Part shown: positions 1 through 8,107 of the stretch, piece by piece
How the letters are laid out: every line of letters starts with the position of its first letter
Position numbering within the stretch: the first letter of the stretch is position 1
NCBI RefSeq assembly: GCF_900624995.1
Contig: NZ_UYXQ01000030.1
Coordinates: forward strand, 1-47,723
Direction of reading: 5' to 3'
Length of the DNA stretch: 47,723 bases
DNA from: Pseudomonas antarctica
GTDB taxonomy: Bacteria > Pseudomonadota > Gammaproteobacteria > Pseudomonadales > Pseudomonadaceae
Notes under the pieces: model-generated
Seen by the model: the letters and a program-made list of their open reading frames with translations, nothing else
The model's database searches: none
Told to the model about the DNA's origin: nothing
Made by a program: the position numbers and the translations under genes

Positions 1-1004
1 GCACGCACGGGGTAACACACCGAAGCCTGTTCGATCAGGAACGGGGAGGTCGCGGGGAAAACGCCGTCGCGGGTCAACCCGGCGCGCTCCACCAAACGCG
101 GCAACAAGCTGTACACCGAAGGCGGCAAGCCGCCACGGCCCAGGGGCTCACCGGCCGCCAGGCCGATCTCTCGCTGAGCACGGGCAAAACGCGTCAAGGA
201 GTCGATCAGCAGCAACACCCGTTTGCCCTTGCGCCGATAGCCCTCAGCCAGCGCCGTGGCGGTAAACGCTGCGCGGGCGCGCTCCATACTCGAACGGTCG
301 GACGTCGCGCACACCAGCACGGCCTTGGCCCGCAATTGATCGTCCAACTCATGGTCGAGAAATTCCCGCAGCTCTCGACCACGCTCGCCGATCAGGCCAA
401 ACACAATCACATCGCACTCGACGTTACGGGCAATCTCTGCCAGCAAAGTGGTCTTGCCGCACCCGGCACCGGCGAACAGGCCCACACGCTGGCCCTCGCC
501 AAGCGTCAGCAAACCATCGATCGAGCGCACGCCCGTCGCCAAGGCCCGATTGATCCTCGGCCGCTCGGTCGGCAACGGCGCTTCACACAGCACCATGCTC
601 GCATCCGGGCCGTCGGTCTCGACGAAGGCGCTGGGGCCAACGCCGGTAATCGGCCGCCCAAAGCCATCCAGCACCTGGCCCAGCAATTGATCACTGACCC
701 GTACCCGATGCGACACCCCCAGGCGCTGCACGCTGGCGCCCACACGTATCCCTTCCAGGTTACCCAAGGCACTGAGTACGGCATCCTGCTGATCGAACCC
801 GATGATCTCAGCCAGCATGTATTCGTCGGCAGACTTTTCAACCTGGCACAAGTCACCGATACGCGCGCTGGGCAATCGGCACTGCAACAGCATGCCGTTG
901 ACGCGTTGGACGCGCCCGCGCATGGTCACCGGCATCAGGTTGGCCAGCGACTGCGTCTGGCGCTCCTGCCAGGCCTCAAGACGCGCCTGAATTTGCGCGT
1001 TCAC
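1..1004 (-). CDS. hrcN: Type III secretion ATPase HrcN/SctN (3' end outside window)
   Basis: Cytoplasmic hexameric ATPase that unfolds and delivers substrates to the type III export gate. About 334 codons are present and the gene runs off the left edge. The start is the GTG at 1004, whose GTGA overlaps the stop of hrpQ; there is no better upstream choice. Walker A GAGCGKTT is at residues 179-186 (K184) and Walker B lies in RVLLLIDSLTRFAR, followed by the family motif LPPSVYSLLPRLVERAG. The last ~25 visible residues are colinear with the family but differ from the usual GSITAxYTVLVE stretch (here GVFPATSPFLIE). It is the fourth gene of the hrpJ operon. The identification is firm; whether the enzyme is fully functional is open. 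Confidence 0.93.
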   Translation of the reverse strand, partial: MNAQIQARLEAWQERQTQSLANLMPVTMRGRVQRVNGMLLQCRLPSARIGDLCQVEKSADEYMLAEIIGFDQQDAVLSALGNLEGIRVGASVQRLGVSHRVRVSDQLLGQVLDGFGRPITGVGPSAFVETDGPDASMVLCEAPLPTERPRINRALATGVRSIDGLLTLGEGQRVGLFAGAGCGKTTLLAEIARNVECDVIVFGLIGERGRELREFLDHELDDQLRAKAVLVCATSDRSSMERARAAFTATALAEGYRRKGKRVLLLIDSLTRFARAQREIGLAAGEPLGRGGLPPSVYSLLPRLVERAGLTRDGVFPATSPFLIEQASVCYPVR

Positions 1005-1894
1005 CAACGCACCTCGTAACGCTGCGCGCCATCGAAAACCACCTTGCTATTGTCGATCAGCACCAGGCGCAAACCGTCCACTTCATCACCGACGAACACC
1101 CGGCTGCCCTCTTCCAGTACGACATGGCCATTGGGCCCGCCGACGATTTGAACAATCTTGAACGGCAGTGCTCCATCGCGTACACGTACGCGACTAATCA
1201 CCGGCACAGCACTGTCAAACAGCTCACCAAAACGGCTAAGCATGCGCGACACCAACTCCACATCGTCCTGGGAAACGTCGCCGTTGAGCGCGACTTGCCC
1301 ATTGATCACCTGCAAGCTGACCCGTTGGCTCAACTCACGCTCATTGAGCATCTTCACCAACTGCTGGCGCACTTCAAACGGCGTGGCCAGCTCGTGTTTG
1401 GCTACCACGGGAGGCCTTAACGAGGCCTGGGGCCCACGCTCCACCGTAGAGGCTATGCCCACCACTGCGACGATGATTGCAACCACCAGCACTACACTGA
1501 TCAGTCGTTTTTGCTGCGCGTGCGAGATCGACGATAACTGCAGCGTGCGCGGCGCGTCAGGAGTGCGCGGCGGTGGCGTTGGGGCGGGTATTTCAGGCCA
1601 CGGTTGATCGGCCAAGGTGACACACAGCCGGATAGCCCCGACTGAAAACGGTACGTTCAGTGCCAGGCTCGCGATCTGCGCCAGCACTTGCCCCTCATCG
1701 CCGTGCAGCAGCCCGGCCTCGGCCTGCACTGACCAGTTTGAGTCGATCAGTCGTAACCGCGCGTGATGCTCGGCGATGCCCGGATCATTCAGCATCAGGT
1801 CAGCATCAGGGTGAGCACCGATGCTCCACTGCTCACCAAACAGCGGCAATGCAGCCCCTTGGTTCAGACCATTGAGCACCCGTAACTCAAACAT
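1001..1894 (-). CDS. hrpQ: Type III secretion inner-membrane ring protein HrpQ/SctD (FHA, YscD-like)
   Basis: Inner-membrane ring component of the type III secretion basal body. An N-terminal FHA-like region (about residues 1-90, beginning MFELRVLNG) would face the cytoplasm. One membrane segment (about residues 133-150, LISVVLVVAIIVAVVGIAS) follows, and then a periplasmic region with a BON/YscD-like repeat (LQVINGQVALNGDV). The ATG at 1894 was chosen over an upstream in-frame ATG at 1948 because GGGAGGG sits 8 bases before it and because MFELRVLNG is where the recognisable domain begins. There is a 37-base gap after hrcV and a 4-base GTGA overlap with hrcN, so it is co-transcribed with both. 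The protein is about 297 residues. Confidence 0.9.
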   Translation of the reverse strand: MFELRVLNGLNQGAALPLFGEQWSIGAHPDADLMLNDPGIAEHHARLRLIDSNWSVQAEAGLLHGDEGQVLAQIASLALNVPFSVGAIRLCVTLADQPWPEIPAPTPPPRTPDAPRTLQLSSISHAQQKRLISVVLVVAIIVAVVGIASTVERGPQASLRPPVVAKHELATPFEVRQQLVKMLNERELSQRVSLQVINGQVALNGDVSQDDVELVSRMLSRFGELFDSAVPVISRVRVRDGALPFKIVQIVGGPNGHVVLEEGSRVFVGDEVDGLRLVLIDNSKVVFDGAQRYEVRW

Positions 1895-1931
1895 TATCGA
1901 GCCCTCCCGAGCGTTGAACCTGGCTGAAGAT

Positions 1932-4025
1932 TCATGCCGCGGCACCACGCATCAGCTCATCTTGACCAAGATCGAAGCGCCCCAATACTTTCACCTTGGA
2001 CGTGCTTCCCAACTCAGCAAAGGACAGCACCGGCACATGGTTGAACTCTTCCAGCAGCAAGGTACGCAACGGGCTACGCAGGTCCTGCGCCACCAACATC
2101 ACGCTCTTGCTCTTGGCACGTAAGGTAAAGGCCTGGTTGAGGAGGTTGATCAATGCCGCGCTGCTTTCGTTATCCAGTGCAAAGAACACGCCGGTCTGGG
2201 TCTGGCGCAACGCTTCGCGCAAGATGTTCTCGGTATGCGGCGACAGCAACCAGGCATGCAGGCCATCGCTCTCACTGTACTGGTGGAAGATCTGCGCTTT
2301 GAGGGCAATGCGTGCATAGTCGGCGAGGGCATCGGGTTCACGCTCATGCTGGCCGTACTCGATCAGCGACTCCACAATCAGCCGCACGGCACGCAGCGGT
2401 ACACCTTCACTGGCCAAGCGTTGCAACACCGCTGAAAACCGCGAGAGCGGCATGATGCGCTGTAGCTCCTGCACCAGTTCTGACTGGTTGTGCTCAAGCC
2501 AACCGAGGATCGCCTTGCTTTCCTGAATGCCCAGGAACTGCGGCCCGCTGAGCATCATCGCCTGCCTCATACGTTCGATGATCAGGCTCGTGGCGCTAAA
2601 GCGCTCCAGTTGCGGGTCATCAAGCAGAGGATCATCAGGCGCCAGCCAGAGCCAGTCCTGTTCATCACGTTCAGCAAGCCCCGGTACAGCGTGCTCAGGT
2701 TCAACCGTCAGCGACTTACGCTCAACGGCCAGGTGGGTGACAACCGAAGCCTTGATCATCGGTACTTCATGCACGCAAAAACGCATTTCATCGGTGGCCA
2801 GCGATTCATCGAGTTCGACTTCAAACGGCGGCAATGTGAGACCGATATTGGCGACGAGCGCATTTCGTGCCTGACGGATTCCGTGAATAAGATCCGTAAC
2901 CTCAGGTGTCCCGCGCAAGGCGGGGTGAAATTGCAACAGGTAAGGCCGCGAGGGATCGAACCCGCGCAAGTCCTCTTCCCCGTTCTCTTCGGGCCGGACG
3001 GCTTCGGCTGCCTCATCAGCAGGCTTTTCCGCTTGCTGACGCTGACGCATCAAGTAATAACCCAGGGAGCCAGTTACCGCCGAGAGCAGAATAAAAACCA
3101 ACGTGGGCATGCCGGGCACGATTGCAAACGCGAGCATCCCTACCGATGCAATCATCCAGCTCTTGGGCTCACTGGTCATTTGCCGGGCGATTTCCGCGCC
3201 CATATTAGTGATACCCCTGCGCGCATCCGGCGCCACACGGGTAATGATCATGCCGGCAGTCAGGGAGATCAGCAGCGCAGGAATCTGCGCAATCAAACCA
3301 TCGCCGATGGTCAGTACCGAATACAATCGTATCGACTCGGCAGCGCTCAAGTCGTGTTGAAACATGCCGGTGGTGAAACCACCCAACAGGTTGACCACGA
3401 CGATAATCAAACCGGCGACGGCGTCGCCCTTGACGAACTTCATGGCCCCGTCCATGGCGCCGAACAATTGGCTCTCGCGGGATAATTGCTCGCGCTTTTC
3501 GCGCGCTTGCATGCCGTCGATCAGGCCCGCACGCAGGTCACTGTCGATGGACATCTGTTTACCCGGCATCGCGTCCAGGCTGAACCGCGCTGCGACTTCG
3601 GCAACCCGTTCCGAGCCCTTGGTGATGACCAGGAAGTTGACCAGGGTCAGGATCAGGAAGATCACCATCCCCACCGCCAGGTTGCCGCCCACCACGAAAT
3701 TGCCGAAGGCGTCGACGATGTCGCCAGCGTCTTGCTCCAGCAGGATCAGACGCGTAGTGGCGATCGACAGCGCCAGGCGAAACATGGTGGTCAGCAGCAA
3801 AATCGATGGAAACGACGAAAACGCCAGGGGGCCTGGCAAATACAGCGCCAGCACGATCAACAGACACGATATGCAGATGTTGACCGCAATCAGAATATCC
3901 ACCAGCCAGGTGGGCAGCGGCACGATAAAGATAAACACAATGCCCAGCACCACCACCGCGCCCAGCACTTCGGCACGTTGTGCCACTTTGAGCAAGACGT
4001 TGTTGATGGCCGACAGTGCAGTCAC
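1932..4025 (-). CDS. hrcV: Type III secretion export gate protein HrcV/SctV
   Basis: Large export-gate protein of the FlhA/LcrD family: an N-terminal half of about seven to eight membrane helices (about residues 15-310) and a C-terminal cytoplasmic domain forming a nonameric ring that receives substrate-chaperone complexes. The FHIPEP-type signature is visible around RFSLDAMPGKQMSIDSDLRAG. At 697 residues it has the usual length for the family and shows no break. The start is a GTG at 4025 overlapping the hrpJ stop (GTGA), which implies translational coupling. It is the second gene of the HrpL-type operon. Confidence 0.96.
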   Translation of the reverse strand: MTALSAINNVLLKVAQRAEVLGAVVVLGIVFIFIVPLPTWLVDILIAVNICISCLLIVLALYLPGPLAFSSFPSILLLTTMFRLALSIATTRLILLEQDAGDIVDAFGNFVVGGNLAVGMVIFLILTLVNFLVITKGSERVAEVAARFSLDAMPGKQMSIDSDLRAGLIDGMQAREKREQLSRESQLFGAMDGAMKFVKGDAVAGLIIVVVNLLGGFTTGMFQHDLSAAESIRLYSVLTIGDGLIAQIPALLISLTAGMIITRVAPDARRGITNMGAEIARQMTSEPKSWMIASVGMLAFAIVPGMPTLVFILLSAVTGSLGYYLMRQRQQAEKPADEAAEAVRPEENGEEDLRGFDPSRPYLLQFHPALRGTPEVTDLIHGIRQARNALVANIGLTLPPFEVELDESLATDEMRFCVHEVPMIKASVVTHLAVERKSLTVEPEHAVPGLAERDEQDWLWLAPDDPLLDDPQLERFSATSLIIERMRQAMMLSGPQFLGIQESKAILGWLEHNQSELVQELQRIMPLSRFSAVLQRLASEGVPLRAVRLIVESLIEYGQHEREPDALADYARIALKAQIFHQYSESDGLHAWLLSPHTENILREALRQTQTGVFFALDNESSAALINLLNQAFTLRAKSKSVMLVAQDLRSPLRTLLLEEFNHVPVLSFAELGSTSKVKVLGRFDLGQDELMRGAAA

Positions 4026-5083
4026 GCCAACGTCCCCAGGCCACCGACGAACTGTTGGGGGCCGCGCTCAATCCGGTCCAGTTCGCCCATCACCGCCAGA
4101 AAGCTGTCCAGGGCCCCCTGGCGTACTCGACTGTCGGGCCACAAGGCCAACGGCAATTCCCGAATCAGGGGGTATAGCGCGTTGAGGAGCACCACTTGCC
4201 GCGTGTTCAGACCACTGCCCAGATCATGCCCAAGCCGCAGGATTTCGCTGGCGTCGATACCGCTGCCAGCGTACCCCAGCAAGCGCTGCAGTAGGCTTAC
4301 CGCGTCGTAGTCTATGCCCAGGCGCTCGTTCAACGCCTGGCAACCGGCCAACACGGTGCTCAACTGCCCACAGCTTTGCAGGGCCAGCAACAAGGTGCGC
4401 AATCGGGGCGTGGTCATTGACGAAACCAGTACCGCGATATCGTCAGCCAAAGCTTTACGCATGCTGCTGAGCCGGTCGGAAAACGTATCGACACCGTATA
4501 CACCCAGCAGGGCCTGCATCATCGTCACCAGGGATTGGCGCGTGGCCACACTGGAGTAGTAAAGAGCACGCAGGGCCTGGCGCTCTTGCGGATCGCCACC
4601 CGCCTCCAGCAACGCCATGGCGAATGTAAGACCTGCCTGGATTTCCCCTTTGGAACCGACCGTCAGTAGAGCAACAGCCTCCCGTGCCATGGTGGCTTCG
4701 GATAGACGCCCTTCACTGTTGGCATGGGCCTCCAGATGCTTGAGCACCACAAATGCACGCGCAGGGTCACCCTCGGCAAGCTCCAGCAACTTGTCGACAT
4801 TGGGATGGTACGGCAACTGCTGTCTGAACCGCCGGGAAATAGCGGCCAAGGACTCCTGAGCCGGATGACCCAACTGTTCATACAGTTGTGCAAGCCGCTC
4901 GGGTGGAGGGACGTGTATCGACTTCGCCCATTGGGCTCGGTTATCAACAACCACTTCTTGGTCAAAGAGCCGAGCAAGCTCATTGACCTTCTCAGGCGCG
5001 GGCGTAGAAACAGGCGCAGCGGCGGATTGATCCAGGCGCAGGGTAGAGGGCGCATCTTTAGGGGATTCGACTTTCATAAGCAT
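4022..5083 (-). CDS. hrpJ: Type III secretion gatekeeper HrpJ (SctW, SepL/TyeA-like)
   Basis: Gatekeeper or switch protein controlling the order of substrate export; family members are soluble and often secreted themselves. It is 353 residues, with a low-complexity Ala/Pro-rich N-terminus (about residues 10-35) and then an all-helical body typical of HrpJ/InvE/SepL. The first ATG (5083) is followed by a second at 5077; neither has a strong ribosome binding site. It is the promoter-proximal gene of the operon, preceded by an hrp box 25 bases upstream of the start, so its expression should follow the divergent hrpL product. The assignment rests on position, size and overall resemblance. Confidence 0.85.
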   Translation of the reverse strand: MLMKVESPKDAPSTLRLDQSAAAPVSTPAPEKVNELARLFDQEVVVDNRAQWAKSIHVPPPERLAQLYEQLGHPAQESLAAISRRFRQQLPYHPNVDKLLELAEGDPARAFVVLKHLEAHANSEGRLSEATMAREAVALLTVGSKGEIQAGLTFAMALLEAGGDPQERQALRALYYSSVATRQSLVTMMQALLGVYGVDTFSDRLSSMRKALADDIAVLVSSMTTPRLRTLLLALQSCGQLSTVLAGCQALNERLGIDYDAVSLLQRLLGYAGSGIDASEILRLGHDLGSGLNTRQVVLLNALYPLIRELPLALWPDSRVRQGALDSFLAVMGELDRIERGPQQFVGGLGTLA

Positions 5084-5107
5084 GCCAAGAAGGGAAGAGT
5101 GTGTCCC

Positions 5108-5136
5108 TATGTGGCGAGGCCTGCCGATACGGTTCC
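5108..5136 (-). promoter_or_regulatory. hrp box (HrpL-dependent promoter) for the hrpJ operon
   Basis: Read on the minus strand the site is GGAACC, a 16-base spacer, then CCACATA. This matches the hrp box consensus GGAACC-N15/16-CCACNNA recognised by HrpL-family ECF sigma factors. It lies 25 bases upstream of the hrpJ start, with the matching sigma factor encoded 200 bases away in the opposite direction. Confidence 0.92.
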
Positions 5137-5270
5137 ATCAAAACTCGACTTTCGGCACGTTTGAAAATACCGGCACAAATCATCGGCGCATTTTGCAAAT
5201 TACTGCGCAAAAAACCCTAGCCTAAATATATTTATCTATATAAATCAATCTATTGAGAGATTTTTTTCGT

Positions 5271-5285
5271 TGGCACAGCCAGTGC
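5271..5285 (+). promoter_or_regulatory. Sigma-54 -24/-12 promoter of hrpL
   Basis: TGGCAC-AGCCAG-TGC has GG and GC at exactly the spacing of the sigma-54 consensus TGGCACG-N4-TTGC (one T of TTGC is replaced by G). It precedes the hrpL start by about 53 bases. hrpL genes are classically driven by sigma-54 with HrpR/HrpS-type enhancer binding proteins; no such activator is encoded in this window. AT-rich DNA upstream (5217-5270) could hold the enhancer or IHF sites. Confidence 0.82.
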
Positions 5286-5338
5286 AAAAGGGGTTCGCAT
5301 CGAAGCCATTTCGATAATGCCTACCCTGAGGAAAAATC

Positions 5339-5890
5339 ATGACTCTCTCAATTGAAGCTTTAGCGCACCTTGTTGGCAGCTCGCCTCAATTCATGCATCA
5401 CCTGACGGATGACCAACAAAAAAAACTTCGACGCTTCATCCACAAGCGCGTACTCAACCCAGAAGATGCGGACGACATCCTGCAATTGACGTACCTGGAG
5501 GCCTGGCGCAACCGGGAGCGCTTCAGTGGTCAGGCAAGCCTCAGCACCTGGATGTGCGGCATTGCGCAAAACCTGGTGCGCAACCACTTCCGACGCCTGT
5601 ATGCCAAACCGGTGCATTGCGAATTCGATGAATCGCTTTGGCATGGCCAAGAGGAAAACAACAACCTGGATTGGGAATTTGAGATCAACCGCCGACTGGA
5701 AAAAACCCTAACAGCCATCGACCATCTGCCGACAGAAATGCGCAAGACGCTGTACGCCTCACTGGAGACCGACGGCAGCTACCAGGACACCGCCGACGTA
5801 TTGGACATCCCCATCGGCACCGTTCGCTCACGCCTGTCACGGGCACGTGAGCACCTCAAGCGCGTCACGCATAACCCGTCGCAACCGTAA
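5339..5890 (+). CDS. hrpL: HrpL/RspL ECF sigma factor of the type III secretion regulon
   Basis: Extracytoplasmic-function-type sigma-70 factor, 183 residues. Sigma region 2 lies around residues 35-85 (DADDILQLTYLEAWRNRERF) and region 4 around residues 125-175, with the helix-turn-helix TADVLDIPIGTVRSRLSRA. It directs RNA polymerase to hrp boxes such as the one before hrpJ. The ATG at 5339 has a GAGGA ribosome binding site upstream. It is transcribed away from the hrpJ operon from a sigma-54-type promoter. No other gene follows it in the same unit. Confidence 0.93.
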   Translation: MTLSIEALAHLVGSSPQFMHHLTDDQQKKLRRFIHKRVLNPEDADDILQLTYLEAWRNRERFSGQASLSTWMCGIAQNLVRNHFRRLYAKPVHCEFDESLWHGQEENNNLDWEFEINRRLEKTLTAIDHLPTEMRKTLYASLETDGSYQDTADVLDIPIGTVRSRLSRAREHLKRVTHNPSQP

Positions 5891-6125
5891 GGCTCTCTAA
5901 AGGGTAATCGTTGGGCGGCAGGGATATCTGCCCAACCGAATTACACCTGCGCATGCGCGGCAACTGGATCGCCAACTGCCCGATTGCCTCGTCGTCAACG
6001 AAAACCTCAGCGTTGAAGATACCCAACTCTACCTCTCCCCCTGATCCGCAGTACCTCAGCCAACGCCTCGACTGCTGCGATCATCCGCAACCACGCGCGC
6101 AGTAACACTTAACACCGATCAAATG
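5891..6125. other. Intergenic stretch after hrpL, no convincing gene
   Basis: Together with the REPIN that follows, this makes a gap of about 470 bases between hrpL and tRNA-Met. A protein-like frame without a start codon runs from the hrpL end to a TGA near 6040 (ending ...VEDTQLYLSP); it might be a remnant. A 64-codon ATG frame at 5911-6105 has no ribosome binding site and unusual composition, so it is not called. Confidence 0.5.
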
Positions 6126-6213
6126 TAAGAGCGGGCTTGCCTGCGATGACGGCGGCACATTCAACCTCATCATCGGCTGGCCCACCGCAATCGCAGTCAA
6201 GCCCGCTCCCACA
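6126..6213. repeat. REPIN (paired inverted REP elements)
   Basis: Two REP-like arms, GAGCGGGCTTGCCTGCGATG (from 6129) and, inverted, ATCGCAGTCAAGCCCGCTCC (near 6190-6210), flank a ~35-base spacer. This is the normal form of Pseudomonas REP doublets mobilised by RAYT transposases. A T-run follows the second arm (GCGTTTTTTG), so it may also end hrpL transcription. Confidence 0.85.
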
Positions 6214-6323
6214 GGCGTTTTTTGTGTAGCCTAGAGACGTGAAAATCCACGAGCCACTCGTCGCCGGACCCGGCATTTTCGGTTAAACAGTTGAAAGCGT
6301 AGATAAAAATTAAAAATAAACGC

Positions 6324-6352
6324 TTGACGCATTCCCGTTCTACGCGAATAAT
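6324..6352 (+). promoter_or_regulatory. Sigma-70 promoter of tRNA-Met
   Basis: TTGACG (-35, 6324-6329), a 17-base spacer and AATAAT (-10, 6347-6352) are followed by a GC-rich discriminator (GCGCGCC), as is usual for stringently controlled stable RNA genes. The tRNA 5' end is 11 bases downstream of the -10. Confidence 0.85.
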
Positions 6353-6363
6353 GCGCGCCACTT

Positions 6364-6440
6364 GGCTACATAGCTCAGTTGGTTAGAGCATAGCATTCAT
6401 AATGCTGGGGTCCGGGGTTCAAGTCCCTGTGTAGCCACCA
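6364..6440 (+). tRNA. tRNA-Met (CAT anticodon), elongator type
   Basis: A 77-base cloverleaf with encoded 3' CCA. The acceptor stem GGCTACA pairs fully with TGTAGCC. The anticodon CAT at 6398-6400 sits in loop TTCATAA, and the T-loop is GTTCAAGTC. The fully paired first acceptor base pair marks an elongator rather than an initiator tRNA. Confidence 0.97.
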
Positions 6441-6446
6441 AGTACT

Positions 6447-6480
6447 AAAAACGGCTTACCGAAAGGTAGGCCGTTTTTTT
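6447..6480 (+). terminator. Rho-independent terminator after tRNA-Met
   Basis: A stem ACGGCTTACC/GGTAGGCCGT with a GAAA tetraloop is followed by seven T residues. Confidence 0.95.
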
Positions 6481-6535
6481 ATGCCTGAAGAAAAGCCCTG
6501 AGGCATACTCGCCCCCAACCACAAGGAGGCGATAC

Positions 6536-7102
6536 GTGAGCCCTCACTTCCCCACCCACGGCATCACCACCGAACGGCTGTCGCTGCAAGCCGCTCGCCC
6601 GTCTCACGCTGGCGCCCTGCAAACGTATCTGCTGCGAAACCGGGCTTACCTTCAACCCTGGGAACCCACGCGCGGCGAAGAGTTCTTTGCACTCGAGGCC
6701 ATCACCCAACGCCTCGAAACCCTGGCCGAGAAAACTGCCAGCGGCGAAGCGTTGCATCTGTTGATACTGCGCGACGGCCATATCATCGGCGTCTGTAACT
6801 TCACCAACGTCGTGCGCGGTGCATTTGAAGCGTGTCACTTGGGCTACGCGCTCGACGAATCGGCGCAGGGCCACGGGCTGATGCACGAAGCGTTGAAAGC
6901 CGCGATTGCGTATGTGTTCGATACCATGAAACTGCATCGAATCATGGCCAATTACCGCCCTGAAAATCAACGCAGCGCACGCCTGCTGAAACGGCTGGGG
7001 TTTGAGCGTGAGGGTGAAGCGCGTGCCTATCTGAAGATTAATGGCGTGTGGGCGGACCCTGTGCTGACGTCGCTGATCAACAGTGCAGGCCACGCCTCAT
7101 GA
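6536..7102 (+). CDS. GNAT N-acetyltransferase, RimJ/RimL type
   Basis: Acetyl-CoA-dependent N-acetyltransferase of the RimJ/RimL subfamily; the substrate is not predictable (ribosomal N-terminus, other protein or small molecule). It is 188 residues. The start is a GTG at 6536, supported by AAGGAGG six bases upstream. The GNAT core is visible: TTERLSLQAARPSHA (beta 1/alpha 1), LGYALDESAQGHGLMHEAL (acetyl-CoA loop, about residues 102-120) and ANYRPENQRSARLLKRLGF (about residues 140-160). It is transcribed alone after the tRNA terminator; the next intact gene begins 170 bases later. Confidence 0.88.
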   Translation: MSPHFPTHGITTERLSLQAARPSHAGALQTYLLRNRAYLQPWEPTRGEEFFALEAITQRLETLAEKTASGEALHLLILRDGHIIGVCNFTNVVRGAFEACHLGYALDESAQGHGLMHEALKAAIAYVFDTMKLHRIMANYRPENQRSARLLKRLGFEREGEARAYLKINGVWADPVLTSLINSAGHAS

Positions 7103-7172
7103 GCCTCAGCGTATTCGTATCGTTGCCGCATGTGTCATTGCCGCCGGGGCGATGCTGTTGCGCCTGGGTTGA
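7101..7172 (+). pseudogene. Possible remnant of a Nudix hydrolase N-terminus
   Basis: Immediately after the acetyltransferase, one frame reads PQRIRIVAACVIAAGAMLL, which looks like the first beta strands of a MutT/Nudix protein. It is out of frame with the ATG at 7099 and stops after about 23 codons, with no Nudix box downstream. This is a tentative call made by eye on a very short stretch. Confidence 0.3.
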
Positions 7173-7274
7173 GCAACCCCAGGTGTTTGCGCGCAAAAAA
7201 AACTGCGTATCTGTGTTTTGACGCCTCCCTGAGCCACTGTTAGTGTCCAGCCTCCTCTACACGGAGTGCCCCGG

Positions 7275-8054
7275 ATGAAATTGGACATCTATCAAGTCGA
7301 TGCTTTCAGCCAACAACCGTTCGGCGGCAACCCGGCGGCGGTCTGCCCGCTGACCGAGTGGCTGCCCGACGAACAACTGCAAAATATTGCCGCTGAAAAC
7401 AACCTCTCCGAAACCGTCTACTTCGTCCCCCGTGGCGATTTTTATGAGTTGCGCTGGTTCACGCCGGAAGTCGAAGTGGACCTGTGCGGCCATGCCACGC
7501 TCGCAGCGGCGTGGGTGCTGATTCATCAACTGCCGGATGCACCTGAAGTGTTGCGCTTTGCCACCCGCAGCGGCGAGCTTCGCGTGACGCGTAATGGCGA
7601 CGAACTGGCGATGGACTTCCCGGCCAAACAGCCCCAGCGCTGCGAGCCGCCCAGCGGGATGTTGAGTGCATTGGGGATTGAGCACGCCGAGGTGTTTGCC
7701 ACCGATGACTACATCGTGTTGGTCGATGACGAAGCTCAAATCGCCGCCCTGACACCCGACTTCGCGCGCCTCAAAGGCCTGCCCAAGCGCGGGATCGCGG
7801 TGACGGCCAAAAGCACCCGGTTTGATTTTGTTTCGCGCTGGTTCGGCCCCAACGTGGGCGTCAATGAAGACCCGGTCACGGGCTCTGCGCACACCTCGCT
7901 GGCACCTTTCTGGGCCGATCGTTTGGGCAGGTCGCAATTGACCGCTGAACAAGGCGGCAAGCGCCGTGGGCAACTGCATTGCGAACTAAAGGGCGACCGA
8001 GTGATCATCTCGGGCCATGCGGTGCTCTACCTGCAAGGCGTGATTCACCTGTAA
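7275..8054 (+). CDS. PhzF-family isomerase
   Basis: Member of the PhzF/diaminopimelate-epimerase fold family, cytoplasmic, 259 residues. The conserved opening DIYQVDAFSQQPFGGNPAAV, the catalytic-glutamate motif NNLSETVYF (Glu46) and the C-terminal GVNEDPVTGSAH motif are all present. PhzF itself isomerises trans-2,3-dihydro-3-hydroxyanthranilate in phenazine synthesis, but no phenazine genes lie here, so the substrate is unknown. The ATG at 7275 is preferred over an in-frame GTG at 7266 because ACGGAG lies at the right distance before it. Confidence 0.9.
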   Translation: MKLDIYQVDAFSQQPFGGNPAAVCPLTEWLPDEQLQNIAAENNLSETVYFVPRGDFYELRWFTPEVEVDLCGHATLAAAWVLIHQLPDAPEVLRFATRSGELRVTRNGDELAMDFPAKQPQRCEPPSGMLSALGIEHAEVFATDDYIVLVDDEAQIAALTPDFARLKGLPKRGIAVTAKSTRFDFVSRWFGPNVGVNEDPVTGSAHTSLAPFWADRLGRSQLTAEQGGKRRGQLHCELKGDRVIISGHAVLYLQGVIHL

Positions 8055-8107
8055 AAAGCAGTCCCCAAGGACAACAGATCATTCTCAAAATGAACGGAGT
8101 TCAGCGC

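Noticed and set aside
1..80. Truncation or frameshift of hrcN
   Set aside because: The odd C-terminal residues align without gaps with the family, so the reading frame is intact; only sequence divergence is reported.
5911..6105. 64-codon ATG frame after hrpL
   Set aside because: No Shine-Dalgarno, composition rich in Pro/Ser/Cys and overlap with intergenic repeats; no domain recognised.
6364..6440. tRNA-Met as attachment site of the type III secretion region
   Set aside because: Islands usually insert at the tRNA 3' end, which here faces the acetyltransferase, not the secretion genes. No integrase and no second copy of the tRNA end was seen in the window.
7158..7182. Hairpin CCTGGG...CCCCAGG as terminator
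   Set aside because: It is followed by an A tract on the plus strand and no convergent gene needs it; the stem has a bulge.
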